A stretch of 64,000 bases of DNA from JAPPHA01 sp963664045 (GCA_963664045.2 CAXXGT010000007.1:321576-385575); one strand, 5' to 3'. Counted from the first letter of the stretch, positions 35,775-45,531 are shown. Notes: generated by a model from the letters alone, not told the origin. Program-made: numbers and translations.

Positions 35775-37450
35775 CCGGTCTGACAATCGATCCGATCTCC
35801 CTCGAGATCATGTTGAATGCCCTGCGGTCGGTTGCCGACGAATCGTACAATGCGCTGACACGCAGTGCGTATTCGACGAACATCAAGGAACGGAAAGATC
35901 ATTCCTCGGCTGTCATGGACGCCAATGGCCGCCTCGTCGCACAGGCCGAGAACTCCCTTCCCATTCACTTGTCATCCATGGCCGGTCTCATGCGGGCACT
36001 GCTCGACAAGTATCCTGCCGGGGAGATTCGCGAGGGTGACATTTTCGTATCGAACGACCCCCATGTCGCCGGAGGCTCGCACCTGCCCGACATCAATCTG
36101 GCGATGCCCGTATTCGTGGACGGTCGATGTCTCGCCTTCGTTTGCAATATCGCCCACCATGCAGATGTGGGCGGCATGGTTCCGGGCTCCGTCGCGGGCG
36201 GGATGACGGAGATCTACCAGGAAGGGTTGCGCATCCCCGCGGTCAAGCTCTTTGACCAGGGCGTGCTGGTCCGCGACATGTTCGAAATCCTGTTGCTGAA
36301 TGTTCGCGTTCCCGACGAACGGCGGGGCGACTACAACGCCCAGATTGCGGCATGCAGGTTGGGCGAACGGAGAATGCAGGAACTCGCCGCCCGTCACGGC
36401 CCCGAAACCGTCGAAGCCGCGTTTGGAGACATAATCCTGCGAACGGAAAACAGACTGCGTCGCGCGGTCGGCGAGATGCCGGACGGGACCTACAGTTTCG
36501 AGGACATGATGGATGATGACGGTTGCGAGAACTACGATATCGTCATCCGTGTCACGGTCCGGATCGAGGGCAGCAGGATCTCGTTCGACTTTGCCGGGAC
36601 AGCGCCTCAAACCGCGGGCAATATCAACGCCCCGTTCAATGCCAGCCATGCGACGCTGTGCTATGTACTGAAAGCGCTCGTCGATCCGGATGTGCCGAAC
36701 AACGAAGGTGTGCTCAACGTTTGCGAAATGATCGCCGAACCCGGGACTCTCGTGAACTGCATTGCCCCTGCGCCCTGTGCGGCGCGCGCGAACACCTGCC
36801 AGCGCATTGTCGACGTCGTTATCGGCGCGCTGAAAGATGCCATGCCGGAGGCGGTGGTCGCGGCGTCCAACGGTGCCAACACCGCTGCCGTCTATTCGGG
36901 CATCCGTCCGGATTCGGGGGAACCGTACGTGTATCTGGAGACCATTGGCGGCGGTTTCGGCGGTCGTGCCGCCAAGGACGGAACAGATGGCGTGCAGGTC
37001 CATTCCACCAACACGTCGAACCTGCCGATAGAGGTCCTGGAGACCGAATATCCCCTGAGGGTCAGCCGCTACGAACTCGTGCAGGATTCAGGTGGTGCCG
37101 GCGAGAATCGGGGCGGCCTGGCAATCCGGCGGGACGTGGAGCCGATCGGTCATGTCTGCACTTTCAGTGGGCAGGGGGAGAGATTCCGGCACGCGCCGTG
37201 GGGGCTCTTCGGAGGCTCGTCGGGTAGAACCGGGTGCTTTGCGCTCGTCCGGGGCGATGGCACGGACAAGCGCCTTTCGGGAAAACCGATGGCGGTCGAA
37301 GTTCCGCCGGGCGTGGACATTTCTGCCCGGACCGCCGGCGGCGGCGGTTACGGTCCTCCGGAGAAGCGCGGCGCCGACCGCTGCCGGGAGGACCTCGACA
37401 GCGGAAAGTTCTCTCCGGAATTCATGAAGCGACACTACGGAATCCGGTAA
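35771..37450 (+). CDS. hyuB: Hydantoinase/oxoprolinase family protein, B subunit
   Basis: A 559-residue partner of HyuA (PF02538). Blocks are DPISLEIMLNALRSVADESYNAL, EGDIFVSNDPHVAGGSHLPDINL with the conserved D and H residues, and ETIGGGFGGRAAKDGTDGVQVH near residue 395. The GTG start overlaps the hyuA stop. Length is normal. The pair forms the cytoplasmic ATP-dependent amidohydrolase. Confidence 0.88.
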   Translation: MTGLTIDPISLEIMLNALRSVADESYNALTRSAYSTNIKERKDHSSAVMDANGRLVAQAENSLPIHLSSMAGLMRALLDKYPAGEIREGDIFVSNDPHVAGGSHLPDINLAMPVFVDGRCLAFVCNIAHHADVGGMVPGSVAGGMTEIYQEGLRIPAVKLFDQGVLVRDMFEILLLNVRVPDERRGDYNAQIAACRLGERRMQELAARHGPETVEAAFGDIILRTENRLRRAVGEMPDGTYSFEDMMDDDGCENYDIVIRVTVRIEGSRISFDFAGTAPQTAGNINAPFNASHATLCYVLKALVDPDVPNNEGVLNVCEMIAEPGTLVNCIAPAPCAARANTCQRIVDVVIGALKDAMPEAVVAASNGANTAAVYSGIRPDSGEPYVYLETIGGGFGGRAAKDGTDGVQVHSTNTSNLPIEVLETEYPLRVSRYELVQDSGGAGENRGGLAIRRDVEPIGHVCTFSGQGERFRHAPWGLFGGSSGRTGCFALVRGDGTDKRLSGKPMAVEVPPGVDISARTAGGGGYGPPEKRGADRCREDLDSGKFSPEFMKRHYGIR

Positions 37451-37568
37451 CGATCGACCGGGACGCATCCGCGACCGGAGCAGGCTCTGCCGACAGGGCG
37501 GCCAGGCACCGGAGGAGATGCAAGAGGGCAGGTTTCCGCGCTTTCCCCGGCGCTGGAAGCAAGGGTGA

Positions 37569-38765
37569 TCAGAACGGAATCATCGGCGTCGTGGTCAGGA
37601 GTTCAATCCCGTCCCGGCCAACGATCACGTTCTGTTCGAAGCCTGCGGTTCCGATTCCGTCCTTCGCGATGAACGCCTCGATGCCAAGGACGGTATTCGC
37701 CTCGATCACCGCTCCCAGGTGGTCATGGACGGTGCTCAGGTAGGGGGGCGTCTCGAAATAGAGCCCGTTCGGGTGCCCATAGAAAGGATATTGTGCCGAG
37801 GCGCCACCGCCATCCGATCCGATTTCCGACACGAGGCGGTCGCCGAGTTCCGCGATCTCCTTGTACGAACGCCCGGGTCGTACCGCCTCGCACAGCGATT
37901 CGACGACGGCCGCACAACCCTCGATCAGTGTCCTTTGTTCGGGTCTGGGCCGGTTGCCGACAACCGCGGTCCGACCGGGGTCGAAATAGTATCCCTGGAG
38001 GATGGGTCCGATGATGAACGCCCGTACGAGGTCGCCGCGTTTCGGGACCAGGGTGGAATAACCCGTGAAGGGATCGCTGCAGGTGTATGCCGTCAGCTTC
38101 CCGTGGCAGCAGACGACCTTGTGGTAGGTCCCGCCCTTGCGCAGGAGTTCGGCAACCGCTTTCCCGGCAGCTTCCGCCTCGCTGTCCCCGGCAATCAGCC
38201 GTTCCATCAGGATGTCCATGGCGGGATTGACGATGGCGGCACCCTCCCGGAAACAGTCCAGTTCCCGGTCGGTCTTGATGAATCTCGCCGAGCGCACAAG
38301 ATCGTCGACGATCCGCCAGGTGAATTGCTGGGTCGCAGCCATGAGACGCAGCCATTGCGCCACCGGAAAGAAATCCGAACCCGAAAAGGCAACCGGGCCG
38401 GTGACCTTGCGGTCCTCGAGCGCCGTGATGATGCTGGTGACCGGATCGGGGTGGTTGCGGATGCGATCGGTTCCCAGCAGTTCGGGGCGCAGTTCGGGAT
38501 CGTCGACATGCAGTTCCGGCGGCTCGCCGGGCTGCAGGAGGACGGCCGAGAATGTTCGTGCCCGGTGTGGGCCGGTGTCAACGCCCTGGCCCGTTGTGTG
38601 GGAGAAATAGTTTGTCAGGTAGATGATGTCTCCGGCGCGGTCGAAGGATGCGCTGGTCTTGCCCCACACCACCGCGGCCTCGATTCCACGGCGTAACATT
38701 TCGTCTTCGACGCGAGACCATCTCAGCTCGTACTCCTCGGTCGGAAAGTAGCGGGCAACCATCAC
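37569..38765 (-). CDS. M24-family protein with incomplete metal site
   Basis: A 398-residue pita-bread protein with a creatinase N-domain and an M24 domain. The second metal Asp (YYFDPGRTAV), His (PFYGHPNGL), Glu (LGIEAFIA) and Glu (AGFEQNVIV) positions are filled, but the first Asp position (LVRAFIIGPI) is not acidic. This suggests a non-peptidase role; creatinase itself is a metal-free member. The creatinase catalytic His region also differs here (YTCSDPFTGY), so creatinase activity is not supported either. It overlaps the formamidase large-subunit stop by 4 bases, so the two are co-translated. Confidence 0.8.
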   Translation of the reverse strand: MMVARYFPTEEYELRWSRVEDEMLRRGIEAAVVWGKTSASFDRAGDIIYLTNYFSHTTGQGVDTGPHRARTFSAVLLQPGEPPELHVDDPELRPELLGTDRIRNHPDPVTSIITALEDRKVTGPVAFSGSDFFPVAQWLRLMAATQQFTWRIVDDLVRSARFIKTDRELDCFREGAAIVNPAMDILMERLIAGDSEAEAAGKAVAELLRKGGTYHKVVCCHGKLTAYTCSDPFTGYSTLVPKRGDLVRAFIIGPILQGYYFDPGRTAVVGNRPRPEQRTLIEGCAAVVESLCEAVRPGRSYKEIAELGDRLVSEIGSDGGGASAQYPFYGHPNGLYFETPPYLSTVHDHLGAVIEANTVLGIEAFIAKDGIGTAGFEQNVIVGRDGIELLTTTPMIPF

Positions 38766-40990
38766 GCGGGTTCCGGATGCGGTACCAGGAAACGCCGCAG
38801 GACGTTGCCGGTAATCCGGGCGACATTGTTGTCGAAACCGTCATGGGAGAGAGACGTGATCCATGTGATCGAACCCACGGAAAACACCGCCCCGCCGGCG
38901 GGCGTCTCGAAGTACACCATGTCGGCGCGAACGAAGCCGTGTTGGGAGCCATCGGTTCCGCGGGTTGCGATCGGGTATTCCTCGCAGCTCAGGATGCCGT
39001 CGATTCCCACGTTTTCGGATGAAGCGAGGACGACGCTGTTGGGTGGAGATCCGAGATCGGGGTCCCAGCGATCGATTTCGATCCCCGCCGCACCACCGCC
39101 ACGGCGGCCGAAATCCCCGATCGCCTCCTCCGGCTCGATTCCTTCGAAAATGAAGGCGAACTTCGGGTCATGGCTCGCTGCAGTCCGCCTGTAGTATGTC
39201 GACCGGGCGAACATGGTCGACGAATACCCGACACCGACAAGCCTCTGCGGCGCCCGGCCACAGGTGCGCCACAGGCCGCCGGGTTCGCCCGTGAACAGCA
39301 TGTGATCCTCTCCAGGCTCGCCCTCCCAGGCGCGCACGCCCGTTGCGCCCTTGCGGCATTCCAGGATTCCGGGGAAGCTGTCATGAAAGGCGACGCGCCA
39401 GTAGAATCCGTTGCCGCCGAGATAGAGGTGCCGACCGCCGTTCTGCTGGTAGCTGTCGATTGCGTCCCACATTTTCGTCGACGTGTATTCGGGATGGGAC
39501 AGGGTGATGATCGCCCTGTAGCCCGAGATCGCGTCGACGCCCCCCGCATGAATGTCCTCGTCCGTGATGACGTCGTACGGTTGGCCGATATGCTCGAGCC
39601 ACGCCAGCAAATGCGTGTCGTTGATGTAATTGAACGTATAGGGTCCCGGTCGCATGGTGAGCATGGGCCGCAGGCGGCTGCTGTAGCAGACCCCGCTGCC
39701 GTCCAGGTGATGGTCGTAGGTCGAATGACCCAGGTCGCGATACTCATGGAGGTGAAGTTCGTACGGGCTGACCTGGTTGACGCTCTCGGACATCACCTCG
39801 GAGCCGACCATGTCGAATTTCACATGGGTATTGGCATAGGCAAGATAGGTCGCCGTGCAGGCGATCACCGCCACATCCGCAGTCTGCTCACCGGCGCGCG
39901 GCCGCACGAAAAACGGGATATGGTCCCGGTCGCCGTCGTCCGTCTCCAGGATGGCGGCGTAGAAGCCGCTCCGGCAGTCCTGCGGAACACTCCAGGTGAA
40001 GTCGGTCTCCCAGCCGCAATCGTAGATGTCGTCGGAATGAAAGTGAATGGCGCCGTACTGTTCCGGGGCGCTCTTCCAGCTCATGTCCGACGAGTCCCAG
40101 CCGTGTCCGGTCATTGCCCGTGTCGGCATGTTGATCGTGCGACCATGGATACCATTGCCGGAAACGTCCTCGATCCGGTCGGAGGTCATCTGCCTGGAGA
40201 AATCCCAGCTTGCGCGAATCCTGGCCGGGGCAGGGGACCCGCCGGCCGATCGGAGACAGGCATCGACTCTATCGATTTCCAGGACGTTGCCGAAAACGGT
40301 CGGTCGCTCGATCTTCCCGTCGAAGAACCTGCAGGCGCCGGTTGTGCCGGTGCCGGTTGCGGCGATGAGAAAGGGGGCTCCGGCGCCGGGGGCTGCCGGA
40401 TTCCCATTCAGGGCCATCGAAGCAGTCGCGACACGGGGGACTCCCGGAATCGCGCGCATCGCCATCTGGCTAATGCCCGCAGTGCCGGCATCGAGATCCA
40501 CGTACGCCGTTACGAGGTACCAGTGCCGATACAGCAATGGCACGCCGCTGCCGACCTTTCCGCACCCGCCGATCTCCAGCGACAACGCGCCTTCCGCGTC
40601 CAGACCCAATTGCCACCCTTGTGCCGTGGCATCGTCCCGGTGGCTCAGAATCGTCTGGTCTCTCCGTCCCGGAAGTGTCGGCCAGACCAGGGCGGCAACC
40701 GTGAATCCTTGCCCGCGGGACAGGCGGTGCGGATCGTCGATCCTGGCATAGGATCCCGGATAAAGGGGTTGGAACCTTCCCTTGATCGAGTCAGGCCGGA
40801 TGCTCTCGACCGGGTCGACACGATATCCGGGACCGAGGGGATCGAGGTCCGCGCATATCACGCGGCCGATCCGGGCGCGGTAACTGTCGACGCCGTCGCA
40901 GCTGACCTTGAACGCAATCGTGGATCCGGGAGACGCGTGCCAGTCGTCGCAGTAGCCGAGTATGCGAATCCCTGACGAGAGGTTTTCCAT
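38762..40990 (-). CDS. dmfA2: N,N-dimethylformamidase-like large subunit
   Basis: A 742-residue protein with the N,N-dimethylformamidase beta-subunit domain. The N-terminal region GYCDDWHASPGSTIAFKVS and a LamG-like middle (about residues 90-260, ASMALNG and RFFDGKIERPTVFG) are followed by the C-terminal domain with IACTATYLAYANTH and AIITLSHPEYTSTKMWDAI. The H-P-E at 499-501 fits the His/Glu pair that binds the mononuclear iron in the Paracoccus enzyme as I recall it; the tyrosine ligand could be Y417 or Y425. The family hydrolyses DMF to formate and dimethylamine. It starts right after the small-subunit stop. Natural substrates may be other N-substituted amides. Confidence 0.82.
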   Translation of the reverse strand: MENLSSGIRILGYCDDWHASPGSTIAFKVSCDGVDSYRARIGRVICADLDPLGPGYRVDPVESIRPDSIKGRFQPLYPGSYARIDDPHRLSRGQGFTVAALVWPTLPGRRDQTILSHRDDATAQGWQLGLDAEGALSLEIGGCGKVGSGVPLLYRHWYLVTAYVDLDAGTAGISQMAMRAIPGVPRVATASMALNGNPAAPGAGAPFLIAATGTGTTGACRFFDGKIERPTVFGNVLEIDRVDACLRSAGGSPAPARIRASWDFSRQMTSDRIEDVSGNGIHGRTINMPTRAMTGHGWDSSDMSWKSAPEQYGAIHFHSDDIYDCGWETDFTWSVPQDCRSGFYAAILETDDGDRDHIPFFVRPRAGEQTADVAVIACTATYLAYANTHVKFDMVGSEVMSESVNQVSPYELHLHEYRDLGHSTYDHHLDGSGVCYSSRLRPMLTMRPGPYTFNYINDTHLLAWLEHIGQPYDVITDEDIHAGGVDAISGYRAIITLSHPEYTSTKMWDAIDSYQQNGGRHLYLGGNGFYWRVAFHDSFPGILECRKGATGVRAWEGEPGEDHMLFTGEPGGLWRTCGRAPQRLVGVGYSSTMFARSTYYRRTAASHDPKFAFIFEGIEPEEAIGDFGRRGGGAAGIEIDRWDPDLGSPPNSVVLASSENVGIDGILSCEEYPIATRGTDGSQHGFVRADMVYFETPAGGAVFSVGSITWITSLSHDGFDNNVARITGNVLRRFLVPHPEPA

Positions 40991-40991
40991 G

Positions 40992-41318
40992 TTACAATTC
41001 CAGTACTGTCCCGGTCAGGTCCCGCCAACGCAGTTCGAACACCGCCCATTCGATCTCGTCGAGATTATCGAAGATGCGGTCGTCGACCGCTTCGACCGGC
41101 TGGTTGCGTTCGCGGATTCGGCCGATTCTCCACGCCCGGAACGGTTCGACGATGACGATGACGTACTTGCCGCGTATCGGCATGGCCCTCATCCGGTGCA
41201 GGAGATTGCGGAGTTCCTCGCTATGCGGACCCCGAATCCTGGCGTGAAACTCCCGCGCCAGATCGGTGCGGCCGGGATCAACGGGGTAGATCGCGGCCTC
41301 TTCCCAGTAACGGTACAT
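40992..41318 (-). CDS. dmfA1: N,N-dimethylformamidase-like small subunit
   Basis: A 108-residue protein: MYRYWEEAAIYPVDPGRTDL...REFHARIRGPHSEELRNLLHRM...GKYVIVIVEPFRAWRIGRI. Position directly before the large subunit (one base between the genes) and size match the small alpha subunit of dimethylformamidase, which is required for assembly. The sequence family is small, so the call leans on context. Confidence 0.7.
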   Translation of the reverse strand: MYRYWEEAAIYPVDPGRTDLAREFHARIRGPHSEELRNLLHRMRAMPIRGKYVIVIVEPFRAWRIGRIRERNQPVEAVDDRIFDNLDEIEWAVFELRWRDLTGTVLEL

Positions 41319-41353
41319 GATGTTGCTCCGGCAATCGGCAGCCCCCCGGGGCG

Positions 41354-42394
41354 CTACGTCATTGACGCGTGACTCTCGTCGCTGTCATGGATCTTGTGGA
41401 CGTGGGTGTGCGACACCGTGCCGCACTCCAGTCGGCACTGGCGCCGGTGCATGGTGGGCGGCATCCCGAACTCGTTGCGGTAGGAACGTGAAAAATGTGC
41501 GAGCGATCCGAATCCCGAAGCCACTGCGACCTCGGTAATGCTCATGTCCGACTGGACCAGGAGCCTGCGCGCCAGGTTCAGACGTGCGCGGACGTAATAC
41601 TGGGTCGGCGACATGTTGAGGTACGTCTTGAACAATCGCTGAATCTGCTTGCCGGTAACACCGATTGAATTGGTCAGGTCGCTCAGCGGCACCGGTTCCT
41701 CAAGGTTGGATTCCATCATGTCGATCGCTTCGGCCAACGCCGAATGCGCTACCCGCGGATACCTTGAACCCACGGGCTGCGGGCTTATGGACGGACGAAC
41801 CTTTTCAAGAATGTACTGGTCCGAAACGGCGATGGCTGTCGATGCGCCGAAATGCGCGAAGACCTGATGCAGGGCGAGGTCGACGACTGCGGCACCTCCG
41901 GCGCAGGTGATGATTCCACGGTCGACTTCGAACAGTGTGCTGCAGATGTTTACCCTCGGAAACAATTCGCGCAGCGTGTCGAGATACTCCCAGTGAATGG
42001 TCGCACGCCGGCCGTCGAGCATGCCGAGCTTGGCCAGGATCAGGCTCGCTGAGCCGAGTGCAATCAATACGCTGCCGTCCCGGTGGAGTCGGCGCAGCCA
42101 GTTCGCCAGCGCATGGGGTACGTCATATTGGGGATCGTTGCCGGTGACGAGAACGACATTGGTCAGGGTGCTGCAATCCCGGATCGACAGGTCGATCCTG
42201 AATTCCATCTCGCTGTTCGACGTCACGGGCCCACCGTCCATGGAAAGCAGCGTCCATTCGAAAAGTTTCCGGTCCGCGACGCGGTTTGCGATGCGCATCA
42301 CCTCGACAAAGGACACGAAGGGGATGAGTGAAAAGCGTTCGTCGAGGAAGAACCCGACGCGGACAGGCTGGTCCTCGCCGTCATGTTTCAACAA
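41354..42394 (-). CDS. GlxA-type AraC-family transcriptional regulator
   Basis: A 346-residue regulator with an N-terminal DJ-1/PfpI-like (class I amidotransferase) domain of about 200 residues, including GILDGRR-like GMLDGRRATIHWEY and CAGGAAVVDLALHQV, and a C-terminal AraC domain MSITEVAVASGFGSLAHFSRSYRNEFG. Relatives control carnitine, dimethylglycine, sarcosine and choline breakdown in proteobacteria, so control of the adjacent N-alkyl amide block is likely. The TTG start overlaps the stop of 42388-42732; 35 bp downstream begins the formamidase pair on the same strand. Confidence 0.82.
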   Translation of the reverse strand: MLKHDGEDQPVRVGFFLDERFSLIPFVSFVEVMRIANRVADRKLFEWTLLSMDGGPVTSNSEMEFRIDLSIRDCSTLTNVVLVTGNDPQYDVPHALANWLRRLHRDGSVLIALGSASLILAKLGMLDGRRATIHWEYLDTLRELFPRVNICSTLFEVDRGIITCAGGAAVVDLALHQVFAHFGASTAIAVSDQYILEKVRPSISPQPVGSRYPRVAHSALAEAIDMMESNLEEPVPLSDLTNSIGVTGKQIQRLFKTYLNMSPTQYYVRARLNLARRLLVQSDMSITEVAVASGFGSLAHFSRSYRNEFGMPPTMHRRQCRLECGTVSHTHVHKIHDSDESHASMT

Positions 42395-42732
42395 TGATCA
42401 GGTTTCCCGTCGTTGTCATGGTGCCGCTCGAATTCCCGCGACGCCAGGAGCGGATAGTCGAACGGACACGGTGGTTCGCCATCGACGTACATGTGTGCAA
42501 AGGCGTCCGTGATGCCCTGGATATCGGCCGTACGGTCTTTCCAGGCGCGGTAGGCGCTCTCGGAAGAAAACACGGTCACCGCGATGCGCGACTCGCCTTC
42601 CCCCATCAACTGCATGGCGAGGCAATCCGGTTCGTTCTCCATGGTCCTGAAGACGAGGTCCTTGAAAAGCTCGACGGATTCCTCCGCAAACTCGGCCTTG
42701 CACCGCCAGTGGGAGGTCCGAACGTACATCAT
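42388..42732 (-). CDS. Small ABM-like (dimeric alpha-beta barrel) protein
   Basis: A 114-residue protein starting MMYVRTSHWRCKAEFAEESVELF and containing MENEPDCLAMQLMGEGESRIAVTVFSSESAYRAW, the pattern of antibiotic-biosynthesis-monooxygenase or ferredoxin-like barrel proteins. The C-terminus runs into the regulator's start codon, implying co-transcription. The function could be a small monooxygenase or a stability factor. Confidence 0.6.
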   Translation of the reverse strand: MMYVRTSHWRCKAEFAEESVELFKDLVFRTMENEPDCLAMQLMGEGESRIAVTVFSSESAYRAWKDRTADIQGITDAFAHMYVDGEPPCPFDYPLLASREFERHHDNDGKPDHC

Positions 42733-43894
42733 CTCAATCCATGCTGTCCTGCCGGCAAGGCGGGATGCCGGTCCCCTGCGGACCTGCGCCCTGGAAGGGA
42801 CGCTCTCGACGTCGAAGACAGCCGGGCGTGCAGGCGAACCGCGGCACACTGGAGCGGGAGTCGTCCCGGGTGTCCGGGGTCGATGACTTCCTCCCACTTG
42901 GCGACCTTGTCCACATGGCACTGTCCCAATTGCCGGATCCGTCGTTCCTGCGTGCCCCTGGCATTCACACCGTCGTCAGCCGTCACAAGGGACCTGACCG
43001 GTCCCAGGCCAACACATGGGCTCCTCGGGGTCGAGAATGGAGCAGGCATGGCGTTCCAACATGATATGTTTGGCCGCTGACTTGATCCGAAACGATCAAA
43101 CACGTCAAGGCGGTTCGTTACGTCGTGGTCCGCGCCGCGATCGGACGCAAGACATCGGAGACCCGGGAGCCGGCGGTTTCCAGGCCTGCCTCGGGTCGGG
43201 CAAGACAGATCCGAACATGACCGGGAGTGCCAAGCTCCGACCCGGGACCGTGGCGGCACCGGCCTGTTCGATCGAGACTTCGGCACGTTCCGGATACCGG
43301 GTGATGCCATGCCCGGGGTGTGGATTCTGTATGGCGGATTGCGCTCTTTTTAATGCCTTGTAATTGCGCATTTATTTTGCTGCCTGATCGGCGGTGATCT
43401 CCGATTTCACGGGTTTTCGCGAAAAATCGCTGAACGAGCCGCAGTTTTTCCATTTCCCGGTGATTTCCACTGAATTCCTGGCTTCGGGGTGGGCGTGGAA
43501 AAGTGCTCCAACACAAGATGCACCGCACTGCACAGTGTGATTCGTTCTCACTGCGTAAGAGGTCAGAAAATCGCGCCATACGGGAATCACTCCCCATGCC
43601 CGGGGAGGAGTTGGCGGCAGCCGGGGAAATGGTAAAACGCGCCCTCTGGTCCGGGTCTTCCGTCCGTTCAGTTCAATGAACGGTCGGTCAGGCGCAACTT
43701 GCCGACCACGCGCGGGGTAAGGTCGGTCAGGCGTCCTGTCCGGGCGAGTGCGCGTGGCAGGCGCGGCTGGTTGCGAGGCCTTGCAGCCAGCAACCGGAAT
43801 CCAGCGGGCCTGCTGCGAATGGAATGGCCTCGCCGAGCAGGACGAGACCGGTGGTCGACAGGCCCGTACCCGTTCAGAAAGGGGGAATCGGCAC
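42733..43894. other. 1.2-kb region without a convincing gene
   Basis: Lies between the complement-strand ABM gene and the TRAP operon. Frames on both strands are GC-driven and show no recognisable domain. It should contain both divergent promoters. CCCGGGGTGTGGATT at about 43313-43327 and the AT-rich patch near 43340-43380 are the only notable composition changes. Confidence 0.45.
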
Positions 43895-44908
43895 ATGAAA
43901 AGAATACTGACGACGACACTGTCGATACTGGCGGCGGCGGCCTTCGCGGCGATGACTCCGGCTGCGGCGCAGATGCATCGTTGGGACATGCCGAACAAAT
44001 ACGCCAAGGCGTCCGGCCACTACTACGACGAGATCTTCGCGGAAAAACTGCGTGAAGCCACCGGTGGCGCCATCGACATCACCAATCACTATGGCGGAGC
44101 ACTTGGCTACAAGTCAAAGGACCACTGGAAGGTCGTTGAGGACGGCGCTGCGCAGATCGCGAGCACGTATACCGGAGTGTTTGCGGGGATCGATCCGATC
44201 TTTCTCCTTGTTTCCATGCCGTTCCTGGCGCGCAACATCGACGAGTCCCGCGCTCTCTACGAGGCGGCGCGTCCATGGTATGCAGCAGCATTCGAGAAGG
44301 GCAACCAGATGTTGGTGCTGGCAGTGCCGTTCCCACCGGTGGGAATCTGGGCCAGGCAGCCGGTGACAAACCTTGAGGAACTGGGGGAAATCCGGATCCG
44401 AACCTACGACAAGACGAGTACCGTTGCGCTGAAAGCCGCTGGCGCGAATGCTGTCCAACTGAGCTGGGCAGACATCATTCCGGCCCTGACGACCGGTACG
44501 ATCGACTCGGTTCTGACGGCAGGGGAGGGCGGCGTTCTCTCCAGTTTCTACGAGCACATGGATCACTTCAACGCCATCAACTACGTCGCGGGAACCCAGA
44601 TGTTCCATATGAACCGCGATGTTTTCGACAGCCTGTCGCCCGAGCTCCAGGAAACGATCCTCGAGGTTGCCAGCGCAACCGAGGACGAAGCATGGGAGGC
44701 CATCAAGGACCGGGTTGACGCATCCTATGTCAGGATGCGGGACGCGGGGGTGACGATTCTGGCCGAGTCGGACATGCAGGACGGCTTCCTTCCGTCCCTG
44801 CGCGAAGCCTCGACCGTCGTGTTCAACGAATGGCGCGACAAGATGCCGGCAGGCGCTGCGGACGAGATCATGACGAACTTCTCGGAACGCCTTGGAGCAA
44901 TGAACTGA
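43895..44908 (+). CDS. dctP: TRAP transporter substrate-binding protein (DctP family)
   Basis: A 337-residue periplasmic receptor. The signal peptide MKRILTTTLSILAAAAFAAM ends near TPAAAQ. Family features are a mature start like MHRWDMPNKYAKASGHYYDEIFAEKLREATGG, AQIASTYTGVFAGIDPIFLLVSMPFLARN and EIRIRTYDKTSTVALKAAGANAV with the conserved Arg that binds a carboxylate. ATG 43895 has GGGGGA upstream. First gene of the TRAP operon; the ligand is probably an organic acid or acid-bearing compound. Confidence 0.88.
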   Translation: MKRILTTTLSILAAAAFAAMTPAAAQMHRWDMPNKYAKASGHYYDEIFAEKLREATGGAIDITNHYGGALGYKSKDHWKVVEDGAAQIASTYTGVFAGIDPIFLLVSMPFLARNIDESRALYEAARPWYAAAFEKGNQMLVLAVPFPPVGIWARQPVTNLEELGEIRIRTYDKTSTVALKAAGANAVQLSWADIIPALTTGTIDSVLTAGEGGVLSSFYEHMDHFNAINYVAGTQMFHMNRDVFDSLSPELQETILEVASATEDEAWEAIKDRVDASYVRMRDAGVTILAESDMQDGFLPSLREASTVVFNEWRDKMPAGAADEIMTNFSERLGAMN

Positions 44909-44920
44909 CAAAGAATGACT

Positions 44921-44945
44921 TCGGGGCGGGCAGAGCCTGCCCCGA
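44921..44945 (+). terminator. Hairpin between TRAP receptor and permease genes
   Basis: TCGGGGCGGGC and GCCTGCCCCGA pair around a short loop just after the dctP stop. There is no T run; it is a likely differential-expression hairpin like those at 4993 and 27974. Confidence 0.5.
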
Positions 44946-44954
44946 CACCTGGGA

Positions 44955-45497
44955 ATGAACTGGTCAAGCGCCCGTTTCATTCGTTCATTCGACAGGTTCG
45001 CCCGATTCCTGTCGGTTGTCGGGGCGGTCGCCGCCGGAATCATCCTGTTGGCGATGTCATTCCATATTCTCGCTGAAATCGTCCTTCGGACTCTGTTCCT
45101 CCGCTCGACCTACGTGCTCGAGGAAATGATCAGTTACGGCGTTGCCGCCATGTCCTTTCTCGGACTGGGATATGCGCTCAACAGCGGGGCGCTGATCAGG
45201 ATGAACCTTGTTCTCGAAAAGCTCGGAGACGGGCTGATCCGGCGTATCGTGGAAGTCATCTGCATCATCTCGGCGGGGATATTCACCGGAATCGCCGCCT
45301 GGTACTTCTACGTCAACGCGGTACGGGATTTCATGCGCGGCCACGTGAGTGAAACCCTTTCGGAGACGCCCCTCTGGCTGCCGCCGTCGATCATGCTTCT
45401 CGGCATGCTGGTATTCATCGTCCAGTTGCTGGCGTACCTGCTGCGGGTGCTCGCGGGCGACGTGTCCTTTGCGCCCGGCGGGCGAGAACGGGAATAG
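44955..45497 (+). CDS. dctQ: TRAP transporter small permease (DctQ family)
   Basis: A 180-residue inner-membrane protein with four predicted helices. The segment ILAEIVLRTLFLRSTYVLEEMISYGVAAMSFLGLGYAL contains the family pattern (E...F and EE..Y). It scaffolds the large permease. The gene is 34 bp from the next one. Confidence 0.85.
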   Translation: MNWSSARFIRSFDRFARFLSVVGAVAAGIILLAMSFHILAEIVLRTLFLRSTYVLEEMISYGVAAMSFLGLGYALNSGALIRMNLVLEKLGDGLIRRIVEVICIISAGIFTGIAAWYFYVNAVRDFMRGHVSETLSETPLWLPPSIMLLGMLVFIVQLLAYLLRVLAGDVSFAPGGRERE

Positions 45498-45531
45498 GCC
45501 CGTGTCCAGACAGACTTCGGAAGACTGAGCC

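Noticed and set aside
37569..38765. True creatinase
   Set aside because: The segment aligning with the creatinase catalytic His reads YTCSDPFTG, and the metal site is only partly lost, so the specific assignment is not supported.
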